Shown: positions 15,361-23,466 of the stretch, piece by piece | Layout of the letters: each line of letters begins with the position of its first letter | Numbering within the stretch: position 1 is the first letter of the stretch | Origin: Floricoccus tropicus | GTDB lineage: Bacteria > Bacillota > Bacilli > Lactobacillales > Streptococcaceae | NCBI RefSeq assembly: GCF_001832905.1 | Contig: NZ_MKIR01000024.1 | Coordinates: 124,001-188,000 of the forward strand | Direction of reading: 5' to 3' | DNA length: 64,000 nucleotides | The notes under the pieces: generated by a model | Told to the model about the DNA's origin: nothing | The model's database searches: none | The model's input: the letters and a program-made list of their open reading frames with translations, nothing else | Translations under genes and position numbers: made by a program

Positions 15361-16167
15361 GTGGAATTAGTTCAAAATATATTAATTATTTTATTATCTA
15401 TATGGATAGTACTTGACCAACAAGGTTTGGTTATAACTACTTGGTTCCCAATAATGGTTGCTTTCTTTGTTGGACTTATTATGGGAGATATGCAAACAGC
15501 AATGGTAATCGGTGGTACCTTCCAATTAATGGCACTTGGTGTCGCAAATATTGGTGGTTCATCAGTTCCTAACTGGGGGCTTGCAGCACTAGTTGGTAGC
15601 TTTATAGCTATTCGCACAACATCAGATATTGAACAAGCAAAAGCCGTAGCACTTGCAGTGGGAGTTCCAGTTGGTATGCTTGGTATTCAACTAGATGTAC
15701 TCGCTAAACTTTTAAACACATACGTAACACACGGTGCACAAAAGGCAGCTAATGAGAAAAAATTCAAAAAAATGAACCAAATTCTTTGGCTTGGGCCGGT
15801 AGTCTTTGGACTCTCAACAGCAATTCCGACAGCACTTTGTGTAATATTTGGTGATAAGATTGTAAAACTTATTTTAGACTATGTACCTCAATGGTTTACA
15901 GATGGTCTATCAATCGCAGGAAGCATGCTTCCAGTAGTAGGTATAGCTCTTTTACTTCAAGTTATGCCGGTTAAGAAGTACATGACTATGCTTTTAGTTG
16001 GTTTCGTACTATCAGCCTACTTAAACCTACCTATTATGGGAGTATCAATTGTAGGATTTGCGATGGCATATTACTTCTTTACAACACAGATTAATAAAGC
16101 AACACCTGCAACAGCGGGAGCTCCAAGTGAGAACTATGAGGATGAAGGAGATGACTTCGATGAGTAA
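15361..16167 (+). CDS. PTS mannose/sorbose-family EIIC
   Basis: 268 residues, highly hydrophobic, with motifs of mannose-family EIIC such as GLIMGDMQTAMVIGGTFQLM near residue 45 and SVPNWGLAALVG near 70. With EIID it forms the membrane sugar pathway. The start is GTG with GAGGGAG upstream, 12 bases after eiiB. The C-terminal tail is acidic and its coding region overlaps the EIID start by eight bases. Confidence 0.92.
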   Translation: MELVQNILIILLSIWIVLDQQGLVITTWFPIMVAFFVGLIMGDMQTAMVIGGTFQLMALGVANIGGSSVPNWGLAALVGSFIAIRTTSDIEQAKAVALAVGVPVGMLGIQLDVLAKLLNTYVTHGAQKAANEKKFKKMNQILWLGPVVFGLSTAIPTALCVIFGDKIVKLILDYVPQWFTDGLSIAGSMLPVVGIALLLQVMPVKKYMTMLLVGFVLSAYLNLPIMGVSIVGFAMAYYFFTTQINKATPATAGAPSENYEDEGDDFDE

Positions 16168-16978
16168 TAATAATGAAACACCAAATATTTTAAGTAAAAA
16201 AGATATTAATAAGGCTGCCTTCAAATATATGTTCATGGCTTGTAATATTTTCAACTATGAAAATCAGCAAGCACCAGCAGTAGTCTACGCTCTTAAGGAC
16301 TCACTACGTAAAATTCACAAAAATGATGACGATTATGTAGCTTCTTTAAACAATCAATTCAAGTATTTTAATACGACAACTTGGATGGCTAATATTCTCT
16401 TAGGTGCCAGTCTTGCCATGGAGGAAAAAGATGGCATAGATGCACTTGATGCGGTTCAAAGTTTCAAAACAGGTATGATGGGACCACTTGCCGGTATCGG
16501 GGACACATTAATTTGGGTACTTTATCCAACAATCATGGGCTCAATCGCTGCATACATGGGACTTGAAGGAAATCCAACAGGTGCAATCATTTGGATGCTA
16601 CTAAATATTTTCTTTGTCTTCTTCCGTATTCGTCTTTTTAATATTGGTTATACTTCAGGCTTAAAAATGGTTACTGCACTAGGCAGTAAATTATCTGTTT
16701 TCACTGAAGCTGCTTCAATCATGGGACTAACAGTTGTAGGTTCTTTAATCCCTACTGTAATTAAGATCAATGTAGCAACTGTCTTTAAAACAGGTAAGGT
16801 TAAACTTTCAATTCAAAATGATATTTTAGATAAAATTATGCCAGGATTACTCCCTGCACTACTTACTTTTGCCGTTTATAAATTAATTGCAAGTAAAAAA
16901 TTAACAGTAATTCAAATTATCTTTTTGATTATCGCAATCTCTCTTGTAATGTCTTATTTCGGAATTTTAAAGGTTTGA
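16160..16978 (+). CDS. PTS mannose/sorbose-family EIID
   Basis: 272 residues from the ATG at 16160, which has GGAG at 16147 upstream; earlier ATGs in the frame lie well inside the EIIC gene and lack a ribosome site. Typical EIID motifs are FKYMFMACNIFNYENQQAPA near residue 22 and FKTGMMGPLAGIGDTLIW near 102. The C-terminal third is hydrophobic and spans the membrane. EIID pairs with EIIC in the transporter. Confidence 0.9.
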   Translation: MSNNNETPNILSKKDINKAAFKYMFMACNIFNYENQQAPAVVYALKDSLRKIHKNDDDYVASLNNQFKYFNTTTWMANILLGASLAMEEKDGIDALDAVQSFKTGMMGPLAGIGDTLIWVLYPTIMGSIAAYMGLEGNPTGAIIWMLLNIFFVFFRIRLFNIGYTSGLKMVTALGSKLSVFTEAASIMGLTVVGSLIPTVIKINVATVFKTGKVKLSIQNDILDKIMPGLLPALLTFAVYKLIASKKLTVIQIIFLIIAISLVMSYFGILKV

Positions 16979-16987
16979 GGTTAAAAA

Positions 16988-17410
16988 ATGAAAAAAATTA
17001 TTTTAGCAAGTCATCACACATTTGCTGCTGGTTTAAAAGATACTGTTAATTACATCTGTCCTGATATGGCTGATATCAAAGCAATATCAGCATACATTAG
17101 TAACAAACCAGTAGAGGATGAAATTAAAGAGACTATTGAATCTTTTGCCACAAATGACCAAATTTTAATTTTTACCGACCTACTCGGAGGTTCTGTTAAC
17201 CAAGCATTTGTAAAATATCTGGCTGATAATAATGTTGAGCTTATTACTGGTATGAATCTTCCAGTGGTTATGTCTTTGATTATGACGCCAAATGATGAGG
17301 TGACTGAATCTGAGATAAACCATGCAATTGAAAGCGCGCGTGAACAGTTGATTTACGTCAATGATTATATCAAAGCTCAAGCACAAGAGTTAGACGAGGA
17401 GGATGAATAG
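16988..17410 (+). CDS. PTS mannose/sorbose-family EIIA
   Basis: 140 residues. The start MKKIILASHHTFAAGL holds the phosphorylated histidine (His9 by alignment with the ATHG/SHG motif). IFTDLLGGSVNQAF near residue 60 is the other family signature. It takes phosphate from HPr and gives it to the separate EIIB at 14872. Its stop overlaps the GTG of the glucosidase gene by one base. Confidence 0.9.
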   Translation: MKKIILASHHTFAAGLKDTVNYICPDMADIKAISAYISNKPVEDEIKETIESFATNDQILIFTDLLGGSVNQAFVKYLADNNVELITGMNLPVVMSLIMTPNDEVTESEINHAIESAREQLIYVNDYIKAQAQELDEEDE

Positions 17411-19086
17411 TGGAAGATAAGTGGTGGAAAGATAGCGTCGTTTACCAAATCTATCCCCAAAGTTTCAAGGATTCTAATGGGGACGGTGTAGGTGACTTCA
17501 AAGGAATTATTGAAAAAATTCCCTATTTGTCAGAGCTAGGAATTGATGTTATCTGGTTAAACCCAATCTTTGAGTCTCCTCTTGTTGACAATGGTTATGA
17601 TATCAGCGACTATACTAGTATTTTGCCTCAATATGGTTCTATGGATGATTTCAAGGATCTTTTGGATGTGGCACATGCATCAGGCATTCGTATAATACTT
17701 GACTTAGTTGTAAATCATACAAGTAATTTACATGAGTGGTTTTTAGAGTCACAAAAATCAAAGGATAATCCATATTCTGATTACTATATTTGGAAAGACC
17801 CTAAGGAAGATGGGTCTGCCCCCAATAATTGGGGGTCAACTTTTGGAGGACCTGCTTGGGAGTATGTTGAAAGCAGAAAGCAATATTACCTTCATTGTTT
17901 TGCCAAGGAGCAACCTGATTTAAACTGGGAAAATCCTGCATTAAGGCAAGAAATTTACAATATGATTGAATCATGGTTTGAAATCGGTATTGATGGATTC
18001 CGAATGGATGTGATAAGTCTAATTAGTAAGCGACAAGACTACCCTGATGCGCCAGATGATCTAGCCTATACTAAGTCATATTATGTAGGAGCATCAAATG
18101 GACCACGTGTTCATGAGTTTCTTCATGAGATGAACGAACAAGTTTTAAGTAAATATAATGTGATGACAGTTGGTGAGACACCTAATACAAATAGTGAACA
18201 AGCTCTTTTATATACTAACCCAGAACGTAATGAATTAGATATGGTATTCCACTTTGATCATATGCATTTAGATTATGGTAAGTATGGAAAGTTTTCAGAT
18301 ATTCGCTATAAGATGAGTGATCTCAGGCAGGTTCTAAGCGAATGGCAGGAAAAACTTGCCAAAGGTTGGAATTCATTGTATTGGAGTAACCATGACCAAC
18401 CAAGAGCTGTAACTAGGTTTGGAGATGAAGGAAAGTATCGCCTAGAATCGGCTAAAATGCTTGGAACACTTTTTCATATGATGAAAGGCACACCTTACAT
18501 TTTCCAAGGTGAAGAGTTGGGCATGAAGAATGTGCCGTTTGAGAGTATAGATTCTTATCAAGATATTGAAACGAAATATTTTTATGAAGAGATGAAGAAT
18601 CAAGGAGAATCTGAGGATTATATTAAGAGGGCAATTTACTTGAAGTCGCGTGATAATGCTCGCACTCCAATGCCATGGAACAATCAAATTGGTTCAGGTT
18701 TTTCAACCGGAAAACCATGGATTGACTATTCCCCTGATAATAAATATATTAATGTTCAGGAAAATCTTTCTGATGATAATTCTGTTTTCTATCATTATCA
18801 AAATCTAATCAAAATTAGAAAAAACTATCCAATTGTTGTCCACGGAGATTACAAGTTAATAAATAAAGATGATTCAAATGTCTATTCATATATACGTGAA
18901 TTGAATGATGAAATATTATATGTAATTTGTAATTTTTCAGGAGAAAAAATAAATTTTCAATTGGAAGAAAATGTTAATGCTGAGGTTGCAGATTTACTCT
19001 TGTCAAACTACCAAGATAGTCCATTATTATTTAGTGGAAAATTAGAATTGCGTCCCTATGAAGCTTTAATTTACTACAAGAAATAA
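17410..19086 (+). CDS. GH13 alpha-glucosidase (oligo-1,6-glucosidase/dextran-glucosidase type)
   Basis: 558 residues. The catalytic triad of GH13 is visible: nucleophile Asp200 in GIDGFRMDVI, acid/base Glu256 in TVGETPNT, and Asp329 in SNHDQPR. NGDGVGDFKGI near residue 23 and QPDLNWENP near 170 are typical of the subfamily that includes oligo-1,6-glucosidase, dextran glucosidase and trehalulose hydrolase. There is no signal peptide, so it acts on sugar or sugar phosphate brought in by the PTS. The start is GTG with GAGGAGG upstream. It ends the PTS operon and is followed by a terminator. Confidence 0.85.
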   Translation: MEDKWWKDSVVYQIYPQSFKDSNGDGVGDFKGIIEKIPYLSELGIDVIWLNPIFESPLVDNGYDISDYTSILPQYGSMDDFKDLLDVAHASGIRIILDLVVNHTSNLHEWFLESQKSKDNPYSDYYIWKDPKEDGSAPNNWGSTFGGPAWEYVESRKQYYLHCFAKEQPDLNWENPALRQEIYNMIESWFEIGIDGFRMDVISLISKRQDYPDAPDDLAYTKSYYVGASNGPRVHEFLHEMNEQVLSKYNVMTVGETPNTNSEQALLYTNPERNELDMVFHFDHMHLDYGKYGKFSDIRYKMSDLRQVLSEWQEKLAKGWNSLYWSNHDQPRAVTRFGDEGKYRLESAKMLGTLFHMMKGTPYIFQGEELGMKNVPFESIDSYQDIETKYFYEEMKNQGESEDYIKRAIYLKSRDNARTPMPWNNQIGSGFSTGKPWIDYSPDNKYINVQENLSDDNSVFYHYQNLIKIRKNYPIVVHGDYKLINKDDSNVYSYIRELNDEILYVICNFSGEKINFQLEENVNAEVADLLLSNYQDSPLLFSGKLELRPYEALIYYKK

Positions 19087-19095
19087 ATATAAAAG

Positions 19096-19129
19096 CTTGA
19101 AGAAGACTGAAATCTACTTCAAGTTTTTT
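19096..19129 (+). terminator. Rho-independent terminator of the PTS-glucosidase operon
   Basis: CTTGAAG (19096-19102) pairs with CTTCAAG (19117-19123) and T6 follows. The next promoter overlaps the end of the T run. Confidence 0.7.
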
Positions 19130-19137
19130 GATATAAT
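19129..19137 (+). promoter_or_regulatory. Extended -10 promoter of the RpiR gene
   Basis: TGATATAAT directly after the terminator T run; no good -35 seen. The transcript leader would be under 20 bases. Confidence 0.5.
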
Positions 19138-19158
19138 ATACTAGATGGAGGTGACAAC

Positions 19159-19914
19159 TTGGATTTTGATCAACATATACAATTGCACTTTGGGGACTTA
19201 ACTGATAACGAAAAAGAAATGGTCCATTATATAGTTAATAATAGGCAAGAAGTAGTGAAATATTCAATAATTGAGCTTGGAGAAAAATTATTATCTTCAA
19301 AAAGTTCAGTTTTAAGACTTGCAAAAAAATTAGGTTTTCGTGGCTATACTGACTTAAAATACTCATTGGAAGAATCTCTTGTAAAAGTTGTAATTCAACC
19401 TTCTGACCTAGTTGCAGGACTTAGAGATGAAATTAATAAGACCTTTCAGTATGCTCAGCAAATAAAAATTGAATATTTATTAGAAAGAATAAAAAATTGT
19501 AATCGTCTACTACTTTATGCGACAGGCTTTACTCAGAATAATTATACCAAAGAATTATCAAACGATTTATTTTTATCAGGACGACCAAATTCACTTATAT
19601 CAGGCGAAACAAACTTTGACATGATTAGCGAAACTCTTGACGAAAATGATTTAGTTATCATCACTTCTCTATCAGGTGATACTAAAAGTATCCAAAAAAC
19701 AGTTGAAAAGTTAAAAATTCATGGGGCATCTATTTGCTCAGTGACAGCTTTTGGTAAAAACTATTTGAGCCAAAATTCTGATTACCAACTTTACTATGAA
19801 ACTAGTAAGATACCTAGCAATGTCACAAATGAATCAGTTTCAATGGTGGGATTAAACATTATACTAACAATATTATCTCGAAAATATCGGGAGTTCATTC
19901 TTTTTGATGAATAA
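19159..19914 (+). CDS. RpiR/MurR-family transcriptional regulator
   Basis: 251 residues. An N-terminal RpiR-type HTH (about 1-77) includes LLSSKSSVLRLAKKLGFRGYTDLK, and a SIS sugar-phosphate-binding domain (about 105-240) includes LLYATGFTQNN and VIITSLSGDTKSI. Such proteins sense a phosphosugar. The position right after the PTS-glucosidase operon makes that operon the likely target. The start is TTG at 19159: GGAGGTGA at 19147-19154 is well placed for it and no ATG is near. Confidence 0.85.
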   Translation: MDFDQHIQLHFGDLTDNEKEMVHYIVNNRQEVVKYSIIELGEKLLSSKSSVLRLAKKLGFRGYTDLKYSLEESLVKVVIQPSDLVAGLRDEINKTFQYAQQIKIEYLLERIKNCNRLLLYATGFTQNNYTKELSNDLFLSGRPNSLISGETNFDMISETLDENDLVIITSLSGDTKSIQKTVEKLKIHGASICSVTAFGKNYLSQNSDYQLYYETSKIPSNVTNESVSMVGLNIILTILSRKYREFILFDE

Positions 19915-19978
19915 GAAATATCTGGTATTTCATATGGATACTTTTTTCAGATTAAGGTTATAAAAAATAAATAATAAG

Positions 19979-19998
19979 CTTGTTTCACGCGAAACAAG
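19979..19998. promoter_or_regulatory. parS-like 16-mer inside a 20-base inverted repeat
   Basis: TGTTTCACGCGAAACA at 19981-19996 differs from the widely conserved ParB site TGTTTCACGTGAAACA at one base. The flanking CT/AG extends the inverted repeat to 20 bases. It is followed by TTTAGGGG, not a T run, so it is not an ordinary terminator. Confidence 0.5.
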
Positions 19999-20014
19999 TT
20001 TAGGGGAGAAACGG

Positions 20015-20596
20015 ATGACTACGACAATCTATTTTGTTAGACATGCTTTACCAGATTACAACTCTCTTGACGACAAGGGAATGCCATTGACAGAAGAAGG
20101 AAAAGTTGACAGTCGATTACTTGCTGAAAAGCTTTCAAACCTTGAATTTGACTATGTTATTTCAAGCCCTTATCAAAGAACGCTTGACACAATCAGACCT
20201 TTAGTTGACAAGTTAAATCTACAAATAGAAACTGATGAAAGATTGGGTGAAAGAAAACGAGGAAGTTCCTCTGATAATACACCTGATATGGTTAAAAAGC
20301 GTTGGGCTGATTTTGATTTTCATGAAGTAGGTGGAGAATCTATGAATTCACTACAGTCAAGGAATATGGAAGCATTGAATGATATTCTTGCAAATCATCA
20401 GGATCAGACTATTCTAGTATCAACTCATGGAGCAGCTCTCTCATCAATACTTAATTATTATGATCCTACATTTGACTATGAAGATTTCAACCGTATTCGA
20501 TGCTTTACACCTTATATATTAAGGGCAGAATTTGATAAATCTATGAATTTATTTGCCAAAGAAGAAATTTGGTGGATTGACAAAAATAGAAGTTAA
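20015..20596 (+). CDS. Histidine phosphatase family protein
   Basis: 193 residues. The RHG-type catalytic motif is FVRHALPDYN near residue 7. SSPYQRTLDTI near 48 and VSTHGAALSSI near 132 give the other Arg and His of the active site. The family includes phosphoglycerate-mutase-like broad phosphatases; the substrate is unknown. AGGGGAG precedes the ATG. The parS-like repeat lies just upstream. Confidence 0.85.
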   Translation: MTTTIYFVRHALPDYNSLDDKGMPLTEEGKVDSRLLAEKLSNLEFDYVISSPYQRTLDTIRPLVDKLNLQIETDERLGERKRGSSSDNTPDMVKKRWADFDFHEVGGESMNSLQSRNMEALNDILANHQDQTILVSTHGAALSSILNYYDPTFDYEDFNRIRCFTPYILRAEFDKSMNLFAKEEIWWIDKNRS

Positions 20597-20689
20597 TAAT
20601 AGTACTTTCTTGTGATAGTTACGGGTCTATGATAGACTAATCAAGCAATGATTATTAAAGATAATCACTATTTATTGAAAGGAAATTAT

Positions 20690-21049
20690 ATGTCAATTAT
20701 TTCTATTATTTTAGTTATCTTATCAGCTTTAGAATGTTTTTATATCATGTATTTAGAAACAGTTATTACAACATCTGAAAAAACTAGTTTAACTTTTGGT
20801 GTTGAAAGAGATGAGTTAGGTAGGGAAACAGTATCTTCACTACTTAAAAACCAAGGTGTTTATAATGGCTTTATTGGGTTGATCTTGCTTTATGCTATAA
20901 CTTTCGCTAATGCTAAAGTTGAAATTTCAGCAATAATGTTGATTTATATCGTAGCCATGGCCTTATACGGTGGCTATACTGTAGATAAAAAGATTGTAAT
21001 CAAGCAAGGGTTACTTCCATTTATTGCTTTGATAAGTTTATTATTCTAA
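20690..21049 (+). CDS. DUF1304-family small membrane protein
   Basis: 119 residues with four predicted membrane helices. LSALECFYIMYLE near residue 10 and NQGVYNGFIGLILLY near 55 are the DUF1304 pattern. Function is unknown. I start at the ATG at 20690, with AAAGGA upstream; an ATG at 20648 has no ribosome site. Confidence 0.75.
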   Translation: MSIISIILVILSALECFYIMYLETVITTSEKTSLTFGVERDELGRETVSSLLKNQGVYNGFIGLILLYAITFANAKVEISAIMLIYIVAMALYGGYTVDKKIVIKQGLLPFIALISLLF

Positions 21050-21071
21050 ATTAATTAAAAAAATAAAAACT

Positions 21072-21087
21072 TCAGTCTTAAGACTGA
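21072..21087. repeat. 16-bp perfect palindrome
   Basis: TCAGTCTTAAGACTGA is exactly self-complementary. It lies 23 bases after the DUF1304 stop. It has no loop or T run, so it looks more like a protein-binding site than a terminator. Confidence 0.5.
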
Positions 21088-21171
21088 TGAATGAAAAATT
21101 TGAAGGATTATAATGAATGCATAAAGTTAAATATAAACTCCTTAACTTTTCTTTTTCATAAAACTCCTTAA

Positions 21172-21195
21172 AGCCAGCGCAAGCTGGCTTTTTTA
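21172..21195 (+). terminator. Rho-independent terminator
   Basis: AGCCAGC/GCTGGCT 7-bp stem, GCAA tetraloop, T6 run. Confidence 0.85.
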
Positions 21196-21253
21196 TATTT
21201 ATTTATAAGGTTAAACAATCTGTTCTTGTTTAACCTTATAAATAAATATAAAA
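21191..21253. repeat. Perfect 28-bp inverted repeat with 7-base loop
   Basis: 21191-21218 is exactly complementary to 21226-21253, with TCTGTTC between. It overlaps the T run of the preceding terminator and lies 42 bases before the next start codon. The long uninterrupted stem is unusual for a terminator; see findings. Confidence 0.85.
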
Positions 21254-21294
21254 TTAAATTAATTAAGTGAAAAAGAAAAAAGGAGAGCAACACT

Positions 21295-21492
21295 ATGAAA
21301 ATATATATATTGCCATTAATTCTCATTATAGCTTCTTGGGTATGTCTCGGCTATATCAAAGAGGGGATGTTCTCACAAACAGCAACTGTAAACATTATTA
21401 TCCTTCTATTTTTGATTATAGGCTTTAACTCATGCTATTTGGGTTATAACATAATTTGGAAAAATTTTTTTGGCCATCGTGGTAAGAAATAA
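21295..21492 (+). CDS. Small two-helix membrane protein, unknown
   Basis: 65 residues with two hydrophobic helices (about 2-20 and 32-52) and a basic end HRGKK. AAGGAGAG precedes the ATG at good distance, so translation is likely. I do not recognise a family. Confidence 0.55.
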   Translation: MKIYILPLILIIASWVCLGYIKEGMFSQTATVNIIILLFLIIGFNSCYLGYNIIWKNFFGHRGKK

Positions 21493-21500
21493 TAGAATTG

Positions 21501-21532
21501 AAAAAACGCTTGATTTAATTCAAACGTTTTTT
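21501..21532. terminator. Bidirectional terminator between convergent genes
   Basis: AAAAAACGCTTGA pairs with TCAAACGTTTTTT with one mismatch; A and T runs on the outer sides serve both directions. Confidence 0.75.
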
Positions 21533-21889
21533 CTTTAGCTTTTCTTCCATACGACTTTTTTCTTTCAGTTCTAGATAACTAGAACTTCCGTCGACAAGTT
21601 CTTTAACTGGATATCTTTTAGAATTTTTATCAAGCTTTTCTGCAATACTTTTCTTAACATCAATTCCTAAATTTGCTGCAAGCATATAAGAGTAGATTAG
21701 CACATCAGAAAGCTCTTCTTCAATATTTTTTCTATTACTTTCAAGAGCTTCCGTTGAGTCAATACACTGAAAATTTTCTAATAGTTCTGCAGCTTCAATT
21801 GATATAGATAATGCTAAATCCTTTTCTTTATTCTCGTGATTCCAATTTCTTTCCTTACGAAATTCTTCAATCATTCTTTCTATTTTCAT
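21515..21889 (-). CDS. MazG-like nucleotide pyrophosphohydrolase
   Basis: 124 residues. The all-alpha NTP pyrophosphatase signature is present: EAAELLENFQ near residue 33 and EEELSDVLIYSYMLA near 58, which provide the acidic residues that bind magnesium. Small MazG/RS21-C6-like enzymes hydrolyse non-canonical or surplus dNTPs to monophosphates. The C-terminal 20 residues are rich in Lys and Glu. The stop lies in the shared terminator region. Confidence 0.85.
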   Translation of the reverse strand: MKIERMIEEFRKERNWNHENKEKDLALSISIEAAELLENFQCIDSTEALESNRKNIEEELSDVLIYSYMLAANLGIDVKKSIAEKLDKNSKRYPVKELVDGSSSYLELKEKSRMEEKLKKKRLN

Positions 21890-22104
21890 TTATACACATT
21901 CTTTCCACAGATTTAGGATTAGTATATCAAAAAATATATTTTTTTCCACATGTAGATAAGTGATAATTATTGATAGATTTAGTCGAAAAATATGAAAAAA
22001 TAGAAGAAATTTTAAAGAAATTTTAAACTGGTCTAGAGACAGTCTATGAGGCGGATAAGATAGTAATGAAATTTTATAATACTAAAAAAATCTGTGCTAA
22101 ACGT

Positions 22105-22132
22105 TTGACAAGGTTTATGTGTCCTGTATAAT
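22105..22132 (+). promoter_or_regulatory. Promoter of the glycine betaine transporter operon
   Basis: TTGACA at 22105-22110 and TATAAT at 22127-22132, 16-base spacer. The 341-base gap 21890-22230 holds this promoter and a leader of about 90 bases; I see no busR gene, which in Lactococcus lies here. Confidence 0.75.
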
Positions 22133-22230
22133 TAATACTTTAAGCTTACATATAACGTATAAGTATTCCTATTTGAGCTCAGACAAATATGTTATTTATT
22201 AAAATGGAATCATTATAGAGAGGATGTAAA

Positions 22231-23466
22231 ATGAAAAACGTTAAACTTACAGTAAACAATTTAACTAAGATTTTCGGTAAGAAGCAACAACAGGCTTTGA
22301 CCATGGTTAAAGAAAACAAAAGTAAGACAGATATTCTTGCTAAAACAGGAGCGACAGTCGGTGTTTACGATGCCAGCTTTGAAGTCAATGAAGGTGAAAT
22401 CTTCGTCGTAATGGGACTTTCTGGTAGTGGTAAATCAACAATGATACGTCTGCTAAATCGCCTAATTGATCCAACTTCTGGAGAAATTTATATTGACGGG
22501 CAAGATATCGCAAAAATGAATAAAGAAGAGTTAAGAGAAGTTCGTAGACATAAAATTAACATGGTCTTCCAGAACTTTGGACTTTTCCCACACAAGACTA
22601 TTCTTGAAAATACAGAATATGGTCTTGAAGTCAGAGGTGTCCCTAAAGAAGAAAGACAAGAACGTGCTGAACGTGCCTTGGAAAATTCTTCATTACTACC
22701 GTTTAAAGATCAATATCCTGACCAATTATCAGGTGGGATGCAACAACGTGTAGGTCTTGCGCGTGCTCTGGCAAATGATCCACAAATTCTACTTATGGAT
22801 GAGGCTTTTTCTGCTCTTGACCCACTGATTCGTAGAGAAATGCAAGATGAACTTTTAGACCTTCAAGCAACAGTTCAAAAGACAATTATCTTTATTACCC
22901 ATGACTTAAATGAAGCCCTTCGTATTGGAGATAGAATTGCTATTATGAAGGACGGACAAATCATGCAAATTGGTACAGGGGAAGAAATTCTTACTAACCC
23001 AGCTAATGACTATGTTCGTGAATTCGTAGAAGATGTTGATAGGTCTAAAGTACTTACAGCACAAAATATCATGGTTCCTGCTTTGACAACAAATATTGAA
23101 ATTGATGGACCAAACGTTGCACTTAAGAAAATGCGTGATGAAGAAGTTAGTATGTTGCTTGCCATTGATAAGCACAGAAAACTTCGCGGTAGCCTAACAG
23201 CTGATAGTGCTGTGGAAGCTCGCCGTAATCATACACCACTTATTGATGCGATTGATAAAAATGTACGCAAGATTTCAAAAGATACTCTTGTTACAGATAT
23301 CTTTAATCTTATTTATGATTCACCTGCCCCACTTGCTGTTGTTGATGAAAATGACCGCTTAGTTGGTGTAGTAATCCGTGGTAGTGTTATTCAAGCCCTT
23401 GCTGATACAGGGGAAACTGATCCACAGGGTGAAAATATTGTTGAGGAGGTAATTATCAATGACTAA
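22231..23466 (+). CDS. opuAA: Glycine betaine ABC transporter ATP-binding protein (OpuAA/BusAA)
   Basis: 411 residues. Walker A is GLSGSGKST at 62-70, the ABC signature [15 protein letters not shown] near 166-180, and Walker B ILLMDE at 186-191. A tandem CBS module occupies about 275-400. In OpuA, CBS domains sense ionic strength and cyclic di-AMP. The long N-terminus before Walker A, with TKIFGK, is typical of OpuA/ProV proteins. It energises uptake of glycine betaine for osmoprotection. The start overlaps no other gene; its end overlaps opuABC by eight bases. Confidence 0.93.
   Translation: MKNVKLTVNNLTKIFGKKQQQALTMVKENKSKTDILAKTGATVGVYDASFEVNEGEIFVVMGLSGSGKSTMIRLLNRLIDPTSGEIYIDGQDIAKMNKEELREVRRHKINMVFQNFGLFPHKTILENTEYGLEVRGVPKEERQERAERALENSSLLPFKDQYPDQLSGGMQQRVGLARALANDPQILLMDEAFSALDPLIRREMQDELLDLQATVQKTIIFITHDLNEALRIGDRIAIMKDGQIMQIGTGEEILTNPANDYVREFVEDVDRSKVLTAQNIMVPALTTNIEIDGPNVALKKMRDEEVSMLLAIDKHRKLRGSLTADSAVEARRNHTPLIDAIDKNVRKISKDTLVTDIFNLIYDSPAPLAVVDENDRLVGVVIRGSVIQALADTGETDPQGENIVEEVIIND

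Noticed and set aside
21968-22029. Short frame of about 19 codons before opuAA as a busR remnant
   Set aside because: Too short and without any recognisable BusR motif.
22095-22110. GCTAAACGTTTGACA at the opuA promoter as a cre site
   Set aside because: It does not keep the fixed positions of the cre consensus.
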